64,000 nucleotides of DNA, from contig OX578152.1 of NCBI GenBank assembly GCA_951213105.1, positions 95,974,568 to 96,038,567 of the forward strand, given 5' to 3'. A program made the translations under genes and the position numbers. This stretch comes from Amaurobius ferox. Lineage: Eukaryota > Arthropoda > Arachnida > Araneae > Amaurobiidae. Positions 1 through 12,538 of this stretch are shown here, piece after piece (the first letter of the stretch is position 1; every line of letters starts with the position of its first letter). The notes beneath the pieces were generated by a model. The model had not been told where the DNA came from and did no database searches. It saw only the letters and a program-made list of their open reading frames with translations.

Positions 1-2206
1 TGGGCAGGAAAGGCTCCATTTTCTAATGAACTGTAAAATGTGATAGCAATTAATTATAAAGTATTGATCACTTTGAAAATTATTTTTAAATAAAGATATT
101 TATATATTTGATTATACAATTGCAATGAGTTAAGGAGTTCTTTTCCATAATTTTTTAACTTTTGCAATGAATATATCTCTTAAGGTTTGTTAATCTTATG
201 ACCTTGAAAATAACCAATGATGAAATTAATTAATAAGACCTGTCATATATCCCAATCACTCTTGCATTATTTTAAGATACTAATTATATTTTTCCAGTTT
301 TAAGGAACTTCTTGACTTATAAATGAATAAAAATTGTATTTAAATGGATTTTTTATTACCTGTAATTTTTATTATGGATTGTTTTTCTTATTTAAAAGGC
401 ATGGATGGACAATTATAGCTAAAAAATATGGAATGTGATTCTTTTAATTTAATTTTTTAGCCTGTAAAATTCAAAATGTGAAATCAAATTTTAAGACTGT
501 TTCCTTCCAGAACATGCCTTGTACATTGTAGCTGAAAATTACTGTTGCATTCCTAATATGTATGTGCTTTAGATAGTGCATGTACAGATATATTGTAAAA
601 AAGTTGTTTAGAGTTATTGTTTTAGGCCTTTGTGGTATGTACAGATGGTAATTGGAGAGAGAATATTAAATAATGTTTATTTCCTGAGTTTCCTGGGGTT
701 TTTTTTTTTTTTGTGTGTGTGTGTGTGTGTGTAAACAGTCAACCACTTTTAACCCACAGACTATTTTAGCCATAATAATGTGCACAGTTAAAAGTGTGAA
801 ATTTCTTTAGCACCATCACTATTTTTGTTAAACATTTTGAATGATAAAGTGTCATCTATTATAATAAAGATAATTGCGAAGTATGATAAAGTCAGCTTTA
901 CATCAAGATCTGCCACACAATGCTAGTATCTACTTAATGTCAATGCCAATTCCTTGATGAAAAAAGCCATGACAATTAGACAACAATAATTGTTTCGATG
1001 GCATTCAGAGTCCCCTTCATCAGATAAAAAACAATATGTACTTACTAATCAAAATATTAAATACAACAGCATAATTGTATATAATCTTGCAATTAGTAGA
1101 CACTTTTTTTGACCTAATAAAGGGGTCTCTTAATAGAAGCAGATATGAAAATTGGATGAAAATTGTTTTATGGGTATTAAGTACAAGAAGGATGTATTCT
1201 CACAAGCAGCAGTTATATTTATTGTGCATTTGAGAATGTACCATGAATGTTGCCCGAGAGTTAAAATAGGGTAATTATATAAAATAACTATAAATTTTAT
1301 TCATATAAATAGTGAAAATTGCATGCCACTATTGAAATCTCAATTTCAACAATCTCAGCACAATTAAACCAATTTATATATTAGCCATTACAAAATAAGT
1401 GCCCACTACTTGAATAATAGAGATACATAACATCATACTCCAAATCTCGAAAAACTCAACTTCAAAGAATTGAGTCTGGAAGGGAGAAGATTAACACCCC
1501 CACTCTCCTCTCAACAAAATGAGTTTATTCCTTCCACCGTGCCTGGAAGTGGTATAGTAATTTACTAAAAGCCTTCGATCCTATATATCTCGCCTAAATG
1601 GGGCGAGGATTCTGCTTACTACTAGGTTCATTAAAAAAAACCAAAACATGGCTGGGTTAAAAAATTTATAATTAATAAACGGACGAGTTTATGAATTTTT
1701 TTTTTTCTTCTGGAGTGATCTGTGATATATTTAGGAGCTGCTATTAAAATATGAATGCTGGATGGCATGTCAAGTTTTGTATGTATCATAATATAAAAAG
1801 TGTAAAGCTTTAAAATGCACAAAAAGTATATATTTTTTTTTAATTTATCTATTCATCATATAGGCTCAATTCAAAGTTTGTTTTGAAAGAAAATTTTTGT
1901 ATCCTTTTTGATTGTGTGTTAGGATAGAAACTCTGATAAAAATTTTAGGTCGTTAAGTAATTGATTTGTGTAAATATCAGGCTAAAACATAAAATAAATA
2001 TAAAAAAACTAATTCAAGATTTTAAAAATAACATAGAGGTGCAAGTATTCGGGTCCTGAACTACCTCTGTACCAGATTTCCTGACACAGACATCTTCCTT
2101 TATTATATAAAATAACAATGCTGTTACATTGTATACCTATACAGTAATGCTTCCGTATTTGCAAGTAATACATTCCACAACCTACCACGGATAATGCTGA
2201 ATGCTA
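1..2206. other. AT-rich stretch without a recognisable gene
   Basis: No splice-consistent coding block was found on either strand. There is a T-run plus (GT)n tract at 698-731. Short frames here are AT-biased and look random. The left edge could be the 3' UTR of a gene outside the window, but nothing proves it. Confidence 0.4.
698..731. repeat. T-run and (GT)n microsatellite
   Basis: A run of T followed by about ten GT units. Confidence 0.9.
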
Positions 2207-2208
2207 TA

Positions 2209-3064
2209 CAGGGTATCCCAAAAAGATTAAAACACGCTTTAATTCTTTACCTGTTGGAGATAAATGGGCAATGTAAATTGCAAAAATGTTGAAAGTAAGG
2301 TAGGAAATAAGATTATGTTAATGAAATAGTCCTCCCATTAATTTTCAAAAAGTTACTTTTTAAATTTTTATACAACCCCCTTAGATAAATTTGGTCAATC
2401 AGAAAATTTTTATTTTTAATGCAACAAGATCATTAAAAAAAAACACATATCTGTATCTTTAAAATTGAGCGAGTTATATTTAATTGAACATTGTGAATGG
2501 GAATCCTGTATCGAATTAGAAATGTAAATTTGTGACATATCACAAAAAAGATAAAACTGGATGGTAATACATAGGATACCCAACCGCATAGTGAGTACTA
2601 CTGCTTTATATGATCTCTGTCTGCGTAATGCTTTATTTAGAAGTATTTGTGATAAAAAATTTTGACACATATTAACGTATTTTGGATCTAAACAATTTCC
2701 ATCATCAATTTGTTTATGATCCCTATTTTCACTGATGAAACAGCCTTTCACATGGTACGGAATAGTGGCATAAGTCAGATTTTTTCCTTTATCATAATTC
2801 AGTTGATTTTAAAGATACAGATATGTGGGTTTTTTAATGATTTTGTTGTATTAAAAATAAAAAATTTCTGATTGACCAAATTTGTCTAAGGGGGTCGTAT
2901 AAAAATTTAAAAAGTGTAACTTTTTGAAAATTAATGGGCAGGACTATTTCATTAATGTAGTCTTATTTCCTACCTTATTTTCAACATTTTTGCAATTTAC
3001 ATTGCCCACTTATCTCCAACAGGTAAAGAATTAAAACATGTTTCAATCTTTTTGGGACACCCTG
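2209..3064. mobile_element. Non-autonomous DNA transposon with ~260-bp terminal inverted repeats
   Basis: Left end CAGGGTATCCCAAAAAG and right end (reverse complement) CAGGGTGTCCCAAAAAG. The inverted arms run about 2209-2470 and 2805-3064 with roughly 90% or better identity. TA dinucleotides flank both ends (2207-2208 and 3065-3066), as in Tc1/mariner-like elements. The unpaired centre (about 330 bp) has no recognisable transposase; the frame in it is not similar to anything I know. Confidence 0.85.
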
Positions 3065-3089
3065 TATACACTGTTGCAACAAAATATAT

Positions 3090-4372
3090 ATGTACCTATA
3101 AAAAATTGAACTACAGTCACAAAATTTGGCATGCAAATGTCGTTTTAAGAATTATGCAATTTATGCTATAGGGCTCATGCAATGCACATGAGAATGACGC
3201 ATCATGCCGCATTTAAAATGAGCTGCGTCTCACTCACAGGCAATTGGAACAGTATTTTCTGCTTTGATACTGTAAGTTGTGTATAAAGACGACTTTAAGA
3301 TGTACTTGATAGCAGTAAGAACAATTGTCGGATTTAGAGAGAGGTCGCATCATAGGTCTAAGGGAAGCTGGTTGGTCCAACAGATGTATCAATCACCATC
3401 TTGGTCGAAGCAATATGGTAGTTGTTCAGTGTTTACACAGTGTATCAGAGAACGTACATATAACCATCACAGAGGCTCAAGACACCCCAGACAGACTACT
3501 GCTCAAGAGAATCATTCAGTCAGGAGAGTAGCCACATTCATACCAATGGTGGTGTTATCAGTTATTCGAATGCATTTTCCATGCATCCTGTATCAAGGGA
3601 TACTATTCAAAGATGGCTGGGTGGGATTAGGTGTTGATGTCCATACCACAGACCCCTCAACATAGGCAGAGCGATCTGGATTGGTGCTGCGTTCAGTCAG
3701 CCTGAACAGTATCTGATTGGAGGCATGTTGTCTTTAGTGACAAATCTCACTTCTGTCTCAGTGCTGATGACTGCTGCATATGTATGTAAAGAACTAGTCA
3801 ACATTTGTTGTCGAGCGGTATATATTCATCATACATGGTGCGATGGTCTGGGGAGCCATATCGTGAGACAGCCAATCTCCTCTAGTTGTGCTGCAAGCCA
3901 ATCTGATGGCTCACCTGTACATCAACGATATTCTGCAGCCTATTTTTCTGCTTATGCTGTCAAGCTGCCCAGGTTTCATTTACCAACAAGACAACTTTCT
4001 CAACAATGTCTTGTTGGAGGGATTTAATACCCCTCCATGGCCATCCAGATCTATCACTAATAGAACATGTCTGGGACTGCAATTGCAGCCTTTTTAGAAT
4101 ACCACCAAATTAGCTGACCAGTTGCAACATTTATATCAGAATCTTCCACAGAAAGACATAAGCAACTTAATTCACTCTATGCCACACCAAATATCGGCTT
4201 ATACAATAGCTGCTAGGGGAAGATTTACTACTTACTATCATCTTGTTGCCACCATTTCTTAATAAAACATTGTTTTTTTGTTTGTTCACAAATTCTAATC
4301 ATTTGCACATCTCAAATGATACACACATGCTAAGTTTTGCAGTTATAGCTCAATTTTTTTGCAGAGTCTATA
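3090..4372 (+). mobile_element. Degenerate Tc1-like transposon
   Basis: Inside ragged inverted ends (left near AAAAAATTGAACTACAG, right reverse complement near AAAAAAATTGAGCTATAACT) a transposase can be followed across several frames. The N-terminal helix-turn-helix (SDLERGRIIGLREAGWSNR) is at 3325-3390 with TTG in place of ATG. Later blocks correspond to the DDE part: a QQDN-like catalytic segment near 3980-4000, a PWPSRS block near 4035, and a C-terminal ARG near 4215. Frameshifts and stops make it inactive. It abuts the inverted-repeat element at 2209-3064. Confidence 0.85.
3325..4245 (+). pseudogene. Tc1 transposase pseudogene
   Basis: Remnants of the HTH domain and of the DDE catalytic domain are spread over at least three frames, with internal stops. 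No intact catalytic domain remains. Confidence 0.8.
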
Positions 4373-6578
4373 AAGTGATATTTGTGCAATATACGTAAAT
4401 ATGGTAACGTTTAATTGATAAATTATGCACAGTAAGACAATACCAACATTAAAGAAGTAATAATAAAGTGTACATTCTGAACACTACATTGTACATTTGA
4501 AAATAAGGAATGCTGATATTTTAGCCTAATCCTCAAAAAATGATAGAGCAATGAAAAAATGCAGTACACTTTACTGTACAGTATCATATGCAGTTTCAAA
4601 GGATGGTATACAAATAAAAATCATTCATTTATATCAAAGTGCTGCATGAGCAATGACAAAACATTTTATTTGTTACACATTTATCCTATATAAGTATACC
4701 TGTACATAACCTGCAATAAAAAAATTATTTGTAAAAAAATATACCCAATTTTGATTTGGAAGCTTATAAAACATTTATTTCTTTAATTTTCTCATTTTAT
4801 CGTGCTGTGGTGAACAGCAGATACTGGATCAGCAGACATGGGGGCACAAATGAATAATTTTTTATTTTTATATATTTATTTTTAATTGATAAATATTTTG
4901 AAAATAGTAATGATAATGTCCTTGTGCTCATGTGACAAGCTCAAGGCATTATTTTACCTCCAGCACGAAAAGTCCCCAAAACGGACGTGCGACAACACTC
5001 GTATGTCATACCCTTATCATTATCATAATCACATGATTTTTGCACAGATAACCTGCAGTTAGGAAATATGCTTATATATTCAATTTGAAGCAGAAAGCTA
5101 TAAAATTGAGAAAGTTAGAATTTTATATTTTTAATTTCCAGTTAATCTACTGGCTGCAGTTTTATTGCCTACATGGAAAAGACCGGCTAACTTGAGTGCA
5201 GATTCTCGCCTAATAGCGGCTCAGTTTTGCTAACGTGTGAGATATTACAGCGGTAATACCAAATAATGTTTTGTATACCCTATAATATCACTATCGTTAC
5301 TGTAATTGCTGCTATCATTGCTCAAAGAACAATTAGAACACTCTGACAAAGAATCTAGAAAAATTTATTTGCTTTCAGTATCAGGATTCATTTTCTCTGG
5401 GTTTTGGATCAAGAAAACTAAAAATTATTTAAATCTACAAGGACATGTGGCCAACACTCATGTCGTCTTGAATCCACTAATGAAACTGCACATCTATGCT
5501 TCAAAAGTTACTGCAAAAGCCTATTAATCAGCTCATGGTTGATAAACGTTGGCACCTAAAGGTCTATTTTTAGGCTTGCGGTAGATAAAGTGGTAATACT
5601 GCAGTTACTACTTACCCGAGACATTGCGATAGTTTGTCTGCGATAAAAGTGATATCAAAACTTCGGCTTCTTTCATATTCTTTTGAAGCAAAATGGTCAA
5701 AAAATTTCCCCAAACTTCACTGAAATATCAATAACTTTTAAAAACTAATTCAAGGTCTATTTTAGATTAAAATAAACTATACTTGCACTAAATTTTGTAG
5801 TTATATGTCTTTTTTTTTTTTTTTTTTTGTTATGGCATGCAAACATTGCCTTTTATCATTACAGATACCTATTTGCAGAAAGTATAAAGTATTTGAAGGC
5901 AAACTTTAAAACCAAATAATTAGTAAATAAAGATGTCAGTATTTTTTAGCTAATCTTGACTGATTCTTTCAAAATTCAATGTCTCACAGCCACTTGATTA
6001 TTATCTACTTGCTAAGTACGGTTTCTGGCTGTTGCTCAAGTAAAACTTACTCGCATGCAGTAACAAACTTATTTCCAGATTCAATTATTAAACACTCTTT
6101 GCAGTAGTGTAGAATGACTTCACCAAATTTTAATCCACGCAATATTAAGCCAATACTTTTTTGTGTAAAAGTGTTGCATATGGATACAAAAGAATACATT
6201 TTTAACCTATTTATCAGACAGTTAGAGAAGTAGTCCATACTATGTGCATTGGCTATGTGTGTCAGGAGACATAATCAGCCTTTTTTGTTGGGGGGAGGGG
6301 GTAATATTATTTCCTCCCCCCCCCCTACTAACAAAGCATACTCACGAACAGTGAAACTTGCTATATTTTGAATCAAAAATATCAAATTAATAATTCCTAC
6401 TGAGCGACAGGAAATATAAAAGAAATTTTAGAGATTATCACAAAGTGTAATAGATAACAGAGATACAGGTTTTACACATATATATATATATAGCGATAGA
6501 TAGATAATATTAGTATTTAAGCCTGAAAAGATAGGGAAATTAACGCGTTTAAAATTAAATGGGGTGTGGCTTAACTCG
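4373..6578. other. Non-coding stretch with poly-T and G/C-run dyad
   Basis: No gene found. Contains a 17-18 nt T-run near 5812, a short AT tract near 6478, and a purine/pyrimidine dyad at 6280-6335. The 73-codon frame at 5306 has no recognisable motif. Confidence 0.4.
6280..6335. repeat. G-rich / C-rich inverted repeat
   Basis: TTGTTGGGGGGAGGGGG is followed after about 11 nt by CCTCCCCCCCCCCTA and CTAACAAAG, so the segment can fold into a hairpin with a G:C stem. Confidence 0.6.
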
Positions 6579-7176
6579 ACTTTCTCATACCAGAATCCAT
6601 TACTTAGTAACTTTTTTTTTCTTCAAATTTTACATGAAAATTTTTGAAAAATCGATATTGTGGGTCCAAATGATTACAACTGTAGTGTGTTACCTATCAC
6701 TTTAAAGGGCTTGATAAAATCTTTCAATGGATACCATACTTGACAATGTAGCCTCCCCCCTCCACTCGCCCCTAAGGGGGCTAGTGATGCCACAAAGAAA
6801 TAAATTGTACTGCGGCTATTTTACACAATGATTGAAACTATGTAGTCTCATGATTGAGTCATTAAAAAAAAAGTTCATGCATGATTATGTCAAATTTTGT
6901 CCTATGATGCCAATGTTAAAAGAAGTTTCTGCTCAAAATTTTAAAAAATTCTATCTAGTAATACATTTTTTGATAACAAACAAAGCCAGATATAAAGTTT
7001 TGTGAAAATCCATTAATATTTGTGGCTGCTATCCTGTACACCAGAAATCGACCACAGACATCACTCCAAAAATAGTCAAAAAGTCTTAAAACATATATCG
7101 GCATTAAAATCTATAATTCGAAAATTCTTGTGAAAACAATACTTTCTCTATACTATATTACGCAGTATGAGAAAGT
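6579..7176 (+). mobile_element. MITE-like element, family C, copy 1
   Basis: Terminal inverted repeats ACTTTCTCATAC (6579-6590) and GTATGAGAAAGT (7165-7176) are perfect over 12 bp. The interior matches 35221-35779 throughout, including CCATTAATATTTGTG and CCACAGACA blocks. No coding capacity. Confidence 0.75.
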
Positions 7177-7199
7177 AAAAATTAAGCTACAACAATTTT

Positions 7200-8097
7200 A
7201 CTTTCCTTATATACATAATATAATGAATGTATAAGGAAAGTATTGTGAAGATTTCAAAGGGACAGCACGTTTCAAGAATCCCTTATCATGAATCGAACAT
7301 TTTTGAGGTGATGTGTGTGTCAGTGAGTCTGTGGAGACAATATCTGACGAACAAATGGAGCAATTCGAATGAAATTTGGTACAAAAATTACAATCCTTGA
7401 ATACTGAAAGTGTATTGTTTTTAAACACAATCGAATGTTCAGAACCCCCCTAAATTTTTGAGTAAAATTTTGAAAAAAATCATCAAAAAATAAAAACCTT
7501 TAATAAAGTTACACATATAAACATTTCTTATGTTATTTTTCCTTAGAAAACGATTGACATAAACTTTAGAACACTATCATGAACCATTCCCGAGATATTG
7601 CACATTTTTCAAATAAATGTATCAAAAAATCACAAATTAAAAAAAAAAATATTAACTATTGTCATATATATTTACTTTTCATATGTAATATCATGCGATA
7701 AATTGGGTGACATCATTCTCGTGGCTCTAGCTTGTTCCATTCATAAAAAAATATATTTGGGGTAATACTTTTGTATTTGGATGAAAATAGTCATTTATCT
7801 GCTATAAGAATAACTTATTTCTCCATTCATAATACTTGGCGAGATTTTGGCGACCAATTTGGAGAAATGTCGTAAACTTGCCGACTTTTTCAAATGTTGT
7901 CAAATTAACAAAAATCTCGCCAAATGGATAAAAATAATGTTAAATCAATGAAATTGACGAGTGACAAAAAATTCAAATCTTGGAAATAATATAAGTATCT
8001 ACTATAAAAGTAACCTTTTTTTTTTTTTTACTACAAAAGTAGTTAATTCATTGCATTAACCTAAGGAAGGTCATGTGCTACCCACATCAGATTTTTT
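7200..8097 (-). mobile_element. MITE-like element, family B, copy 1
   Basis: Begins with a hairpin ACTTTCCTTATA...TATAAGGAAAGT (7200-7241) and ends with GGTCATGTGCTACCCACATC. It is similar along its length to 48795-49710, sharing for example TGGAGC(A/G)ATTCGAATGAAA. The right end is the same sequence as the left end of family A in reverse, so A and B share terminal sequence but differ inside. Confidence 0.7.
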
Positions 8098-8302
8098 AAT
8101 AAAATTCATTTCGCTCAACAATATACGGTGCTTCGAGTACAAAATAGTTGTCTTGATTGAAAATTGTCCTAGTTAGATTTTGTCCTGTGGTCAAGTTTAA
8201 GCCTTTTATATTCTCAGTAGAGGGCTTTGGGAGAATTCTGAGAGACTTTACCCCTTGTTCACTTCATGAGAAAAATAAAAAATCTTATGTGGGCAGCATA
8301 TG

Positions 8303-9045
8303 ACTTTCCCTGCAGACTCAAATTCATTTTTTCTTTATTTCTTTAAGAACTCATTAAATTGAGTTTAATTGCACAAAATGACACTAACTTTGCATTTTTA
8401 ATTCAATTTCTGCTTTTATTTTGTAATTGGACATTTTTCCAAAGGCGGCATAAAAAAATGCGAAAATCTCAAATATCTCGAGAACGGTTAGTCCTAGAGT
8501 AAGAGTTGTTCTTATTCTTTTCCTCGTCAAAAATTATGTATAAAACAAGCATTTAATTGATACATTTGAACATACGTATTCTTTTTTTAGATATTGGCGA
8601 TTTTTGCGGGCCATTTCGCAAAAAAAGGCAGATTGTTCTTTTTCGAATCGTACCAAAATCTAATCAGCACCAGAGTATCCCACATGTGATTTAGCTACCA
8701 AATTTTGTGAAATTTGGTCAATTTGTATTTCAGCTAGAGTGAATACATGAGATTTTTGCAGGCCATTTCGCAAAAAAAGGCGGGTTCTTTTTTTTCCGAA
8801 TTGTACCAAAAACTAATCAGCACCAGGGTCTTACCTACCAAATTTTATGAAATTCGGTCCATTAGTTCTTGAGTTAGAGTGGATACATACATTGCACAGA
8901 CACACACACAGAGACATCATGCCAAAAATAGTTTTTTCATATTCTAGAGGTCTCGAAAAGTGTAGATCCGTCGAAAACTCAAGTTGCGATTTTCAACATG
9001 ATTCCAATACTTTACCTATACATTACCATGTATTGCAGGGAAAGT
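8303..9045 (+). mobile_element. MITE-like element, family A, copy 1
   Basis: Perfect 12-bp inverted ends ACTTTCCCTGCA (8303-8314) and TGCAGGGAAAGT (9034-9045), flanked by A-rich AAAATCT-type sequence on both sides. Interior contains repeated GGCCATTTCGCAAAAAA blocks. Other copies: 30417-31138, 31165-31426 (cut), 42314-42559 (short). Confidence 0.75.
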
Positions 9046-9080
9046 AAAAATCTGGCTCCATTAGGTTCATTCTAGTGTTC

Positions 9081-9420
9081 GATACTATAAATGCTAAAGA
9101 TTCAGCTTTCTATGCCACCAAAGAACTGCAGAGTATGAGAAGTCTTAATAAGCATAATCTCTATCCAATGGGATTGAAAATTTGACTAGTTTGGCTCTGC
9201 CCAATGGTCACTATGATACTATAAGTGTGCAAAGATTCAGCCTTCTAGGTCACCAGAAGGCATATGGAAAATCTGAAAAGACTGTTTGAAATCTCCCATT
9301 TTCTCCAACCATCGGGGAGGGTAAAAATATGGCTGTTGGTTCTGTGCTGTTGTCGATACTATAAGTGCAAAAATTCAGCCTTCTAGATCAACAGAGGGGT
9401 TTGGGAGGGTCTGGAAAGAT
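9081..9420. repeat. Satellite-like tandem repeat, ~134-140 bp unit, three degenerate copies
   Basis: GATACTATAA starts at 9081, 9215 and 9355, each followed by GCAAAGATTCAGCCTTCTA-like sequence. The same unit occurs at 59795 and 59936, 50 kb away. Confidence 0.65.
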
Positions 9421-9819
9421 AAAAACATGTTAAATAATTGTATATAGTGATGTATACAATCAAGCTAAAATATTAAAGAAAATACACATAGCACATGGAG
9501 AAAATATATGCATTTATTTCCCACCAGCAGCATTTATCTTAATAAATTACTATAATTATGTACAACATAATACATCACTTTTTATAGTTCATACAAGCAA
9601 TACAAACCAATTATGTATATTTTTTTTTACAAATGTATAGTTTAAAAATGAAATCTTCTCACTTTAAAATGATGTGTTAAAATATCCAGATTAAACTTTG
9701 TTTTAAATATCCATTAAATCGTAAACCACAAAAATTAATCATGATGTACATAGAGCAAACATAACAATAGTGATTTTAAAAGAATTTCCAATTGCAAAAA
9801 TGATGACTAAATATTAGAC

Positions 9820-10080
9820 ATGGGCGAATACTCAAATACTATTCGAGATCTCAAATATAACCAATATAAAAGAAATTCAAATACCCTGAATATCACGCCA
9901 CAATTAACACCAGGTTCTAGAAAAGAAAGTCAGGATACTCCAGAAAAAGAAATTCAAAAGTACTTAGAAGAAAATTTCTTTCCACCAAGTGAAAACATTT
10001 TCAAATACTGGTAAAAGAACAGTCTGTGTCCTCGCTTGAAGGAATTACCTTTGAAGTATTTAATCCTGAGCCATCAACAG
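9820..10080 (+). pseudogene. hAT transposase C-terminal fragment
   Basis: The frame contains EKEIQKYLEENFFPPSENIF then KYW, which fits the hAT dimerisation-domain lead-in (a Glu-x-x-x-Tyr-Leu block then a Tyr-Trp pair). A stop directly follows KYW, and the rest of the domain is missing. Confidence 0.6.
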
Positions 10081-10267
10081 ATTTTTAAAAGCAACTCTTC
10101 AGCACCTTTGGTTTAATTTTCGACAAAAATAGAAACAGACAATATTATGAACATGTTTGATAGCTTGTTTTGTTTTTAAATAAAAATCTACTGTAGGAGA
10201 GAATCATTTACAATTATTCAATTATTGTAGTTAAGAAAACCTAAAATAAAATGATGCTATAAAATAA

Positions 10268-11195
10268 TCTATATAAATAAAATTAAAAATTTGCCTGTAT
10301 ATCTGTTTGTGGGTATATGTGTTTGTTTTATCATCACGAGAGAATGACTGTACCGAATTTGATTTGGAATAGTAACACTTAACCCTTTTAGTCCCATGAT
10401 GCCAATTGGAACCAGATTTTTAGAATAAAAAATAAATATTTGGGACTGAAAGTGTTAAAATGTAGTCAATGTTTTGAGTTTCTAGGGGTTATCAAGATAT
10501 TAATAAAAAACGCACAGTTAAACCTTCCATTGAGATAGCATTATGTAAACGATAAAGTTATTTGAAAAAAAAATGAATGTTACTAAGCATTAATTAAACC
10601 CAATAAGTTTACATATTCTTTTTTAAATATCACATTGTTAGGCAACGGAATTAAACTCAAGTTAATACAGTAGTAAATCTTTTTTGATTTAAATAATAAT
10701 GAAATGCATATAAATAAATGTTATCAGAATTACAGTTTGGATAGAATTATATCCATTATGGCCTTTGGGTTTAAAGACTTTGGGAAATACTAAAATTTTC
10801 AAATTCTTATATCAACTGTTTTATTTTGGAGAAAGATTTTTCAAATCCATATATTGTAGTATATGTAAAATCTTTTAATTACGAAAATATAAGTAGTACG
10901 GGTATATCTTCTAATACAATTTTAGCATTTTTATTTTGGCATATATTGATTCAATTTCTTATTTTCTGTAAATTTGTTTACAAATGTGATCAGATTCTTC
11001 AGATATACCTGTGAAGATAATTTAGTATAGCAAGAACGGATTCTTACACTTCTTTTTAGGAGCATAATTAAAATATTCTATAAGAATGTTTTGAATAACA
11101 ATGTCATTTAGAATACTAGAGGAATTTGCACATGATTGTGAATTTTAAGTTTCTTTATATTGTATATTCCGTAAGTAAAATGGATATACTGCTAG
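10268..11195 (+). mobile_element. Non-autonomous Helitron, copy 1
   Basis: Starts TCTATATAAATAAAATT and ends CTGCTAG with a T following, preceded by a short hairpin (CCGTAAG...). Inserted between A (10267) and T (11196), the Helitron target pattern. It aligns with 19380-20237 and with 44320-44461 plus 48172-48500. Confidence 0.82.
10379..10458. mobile_element. 76-bp piggyBac-like micro-MITE inside Helitron copy 1
   Basis: TTAA flanks both ends (10379-10382, 10455-10458). Inverted ends CCCTTTTAGTCCCA and CACTTTCAGTCCCA (reverse complement) match at 12 of 14. Helitron copy 2 lacks these bases at the matching place (about 19500), so the insertion is supported by an empty paralogue. Confidence 0.7.
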
Positions 11196-11407
11196 TTAAA
11201 ATATAAAATGCAAAGTTTTTATTTCTAGATTAATGTGTTTTTATTGCACTTTTTGTTTTTTATCCACTTTCTTAATTTATTTACTTATAATTAATAAATT
11301 AAATACTTATTAATAATTTTAAATAACTATTCGGGTATCTGAATATTCGAGATCGGGTTAATATTTAAATGCAAGACATTTGCTATTCGCCCATCTCTAC
11401 TAAATAT

Positions 11408-12538
11408 AACTAATCCACACTTAACACAAAATGATATACTTACATGAAAAAATCATGGGGGATGAATTCTTCTCATGACATTTTGTATCATTTTAAAATT
11501 ACAATACCACAAAAAAAAATCAAAAATATATATTTAAAAAATTTGCTATTCTGCATCAGTCTAATATTAGATATTTGCAAATGCATAGTTCTTTACGTAA
11601 TTTTCAAGTACCACATAATTATTTCAAAGTTGTTGCCTTTTATGGTAGGACAAATTAGGGCAAACTGAATGGTTTAAAAATCAATGAGTTTAAATATATC
11701 AATCACAACAAAGTCTGTTAAAAGCTCACTTTACAAACACTAATAAAACACTCAGATCGGATTAACTTTCTTATCAATAAATTATTGAGGAATTTCATTT
11801 TTTTTTTTTCATGAAACATCCCAATATTTTAACTTTTAAATGTCTTTTGGGCCATTTTAAATTAAATTTATTTTTTACAAAGATTTAAACATTTTTTGTT
11901 TAATTCAATAATAAAGGAAAGAGACCCTTTCTTAAATTTTTTTACAGCAAGATATTCTCATACATCAATATTTTTTGAGAAATATTTTTTTTTAAATATG
12001 TGAAAATCTCATGGCCTAGCATAAACACTGTTGGCATATGTTGTAGCCAATCAGCATTTGCTTTATATGTACAAGTTTTTTTCAATAAAAATAGGTTTTG
12101 TAATGAATCCTGATTAATAATACAAAAAGTTCAATTGGTAGTTTTACGCTTTCATTTTATTTACAATCTATATAATTATATCTACATATCTTGATTATAG
12201 TGGTCAATTTAACTATTTTCTTCAAATTTTATACGTGGATATGAATTAGATTTGTTTCCTTGATTTATTGCAATTTGGGTTAAATTGCTAAAGAAATTTT
12301 GATTTATTACATATTGTCCCTCTTATACCAAAACTACAAATGTGCAGAAATAACAATTTTGAATTAAGTACCAACTTGAACAACTTTACTTTATGCAAAA
12401 ACAAACCTACAAATTTAAGAGCCAACTTTTTTTTTTCCATTATGTTTTTAACAATATTTTCTTTCGTATTAATTTCTGGATGACACAAGACAGTAAAAAA
12501 ATAATACCGAAAATGGCCATTTCACAAGGCTAAAAGTT
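11408..12538. other. AT-rich intergenic stretch, nothing recognised
   Basis: Poly-T and poly-A tracts only. No coding or element ends that I can support. Confidence 0.4.

Larger units (their letters stand above)
9815..11399. mobile_element. hAT transposon remnant with perfect 8-bp target duplication
   Basis: Ends are TAGACATGGGCGAATA (left) and, reverse-complemented, TAGAGATGGGCGAATA (right). The 8-bp duplication CTAAATAT is at 9807-9814 and 11400-11407; 8 bp is diagnostic for hAT. A transposase C-terminal fragment lies at the left, and a Helitron (10268-11195) is nested inside. Confidence 0.88.
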
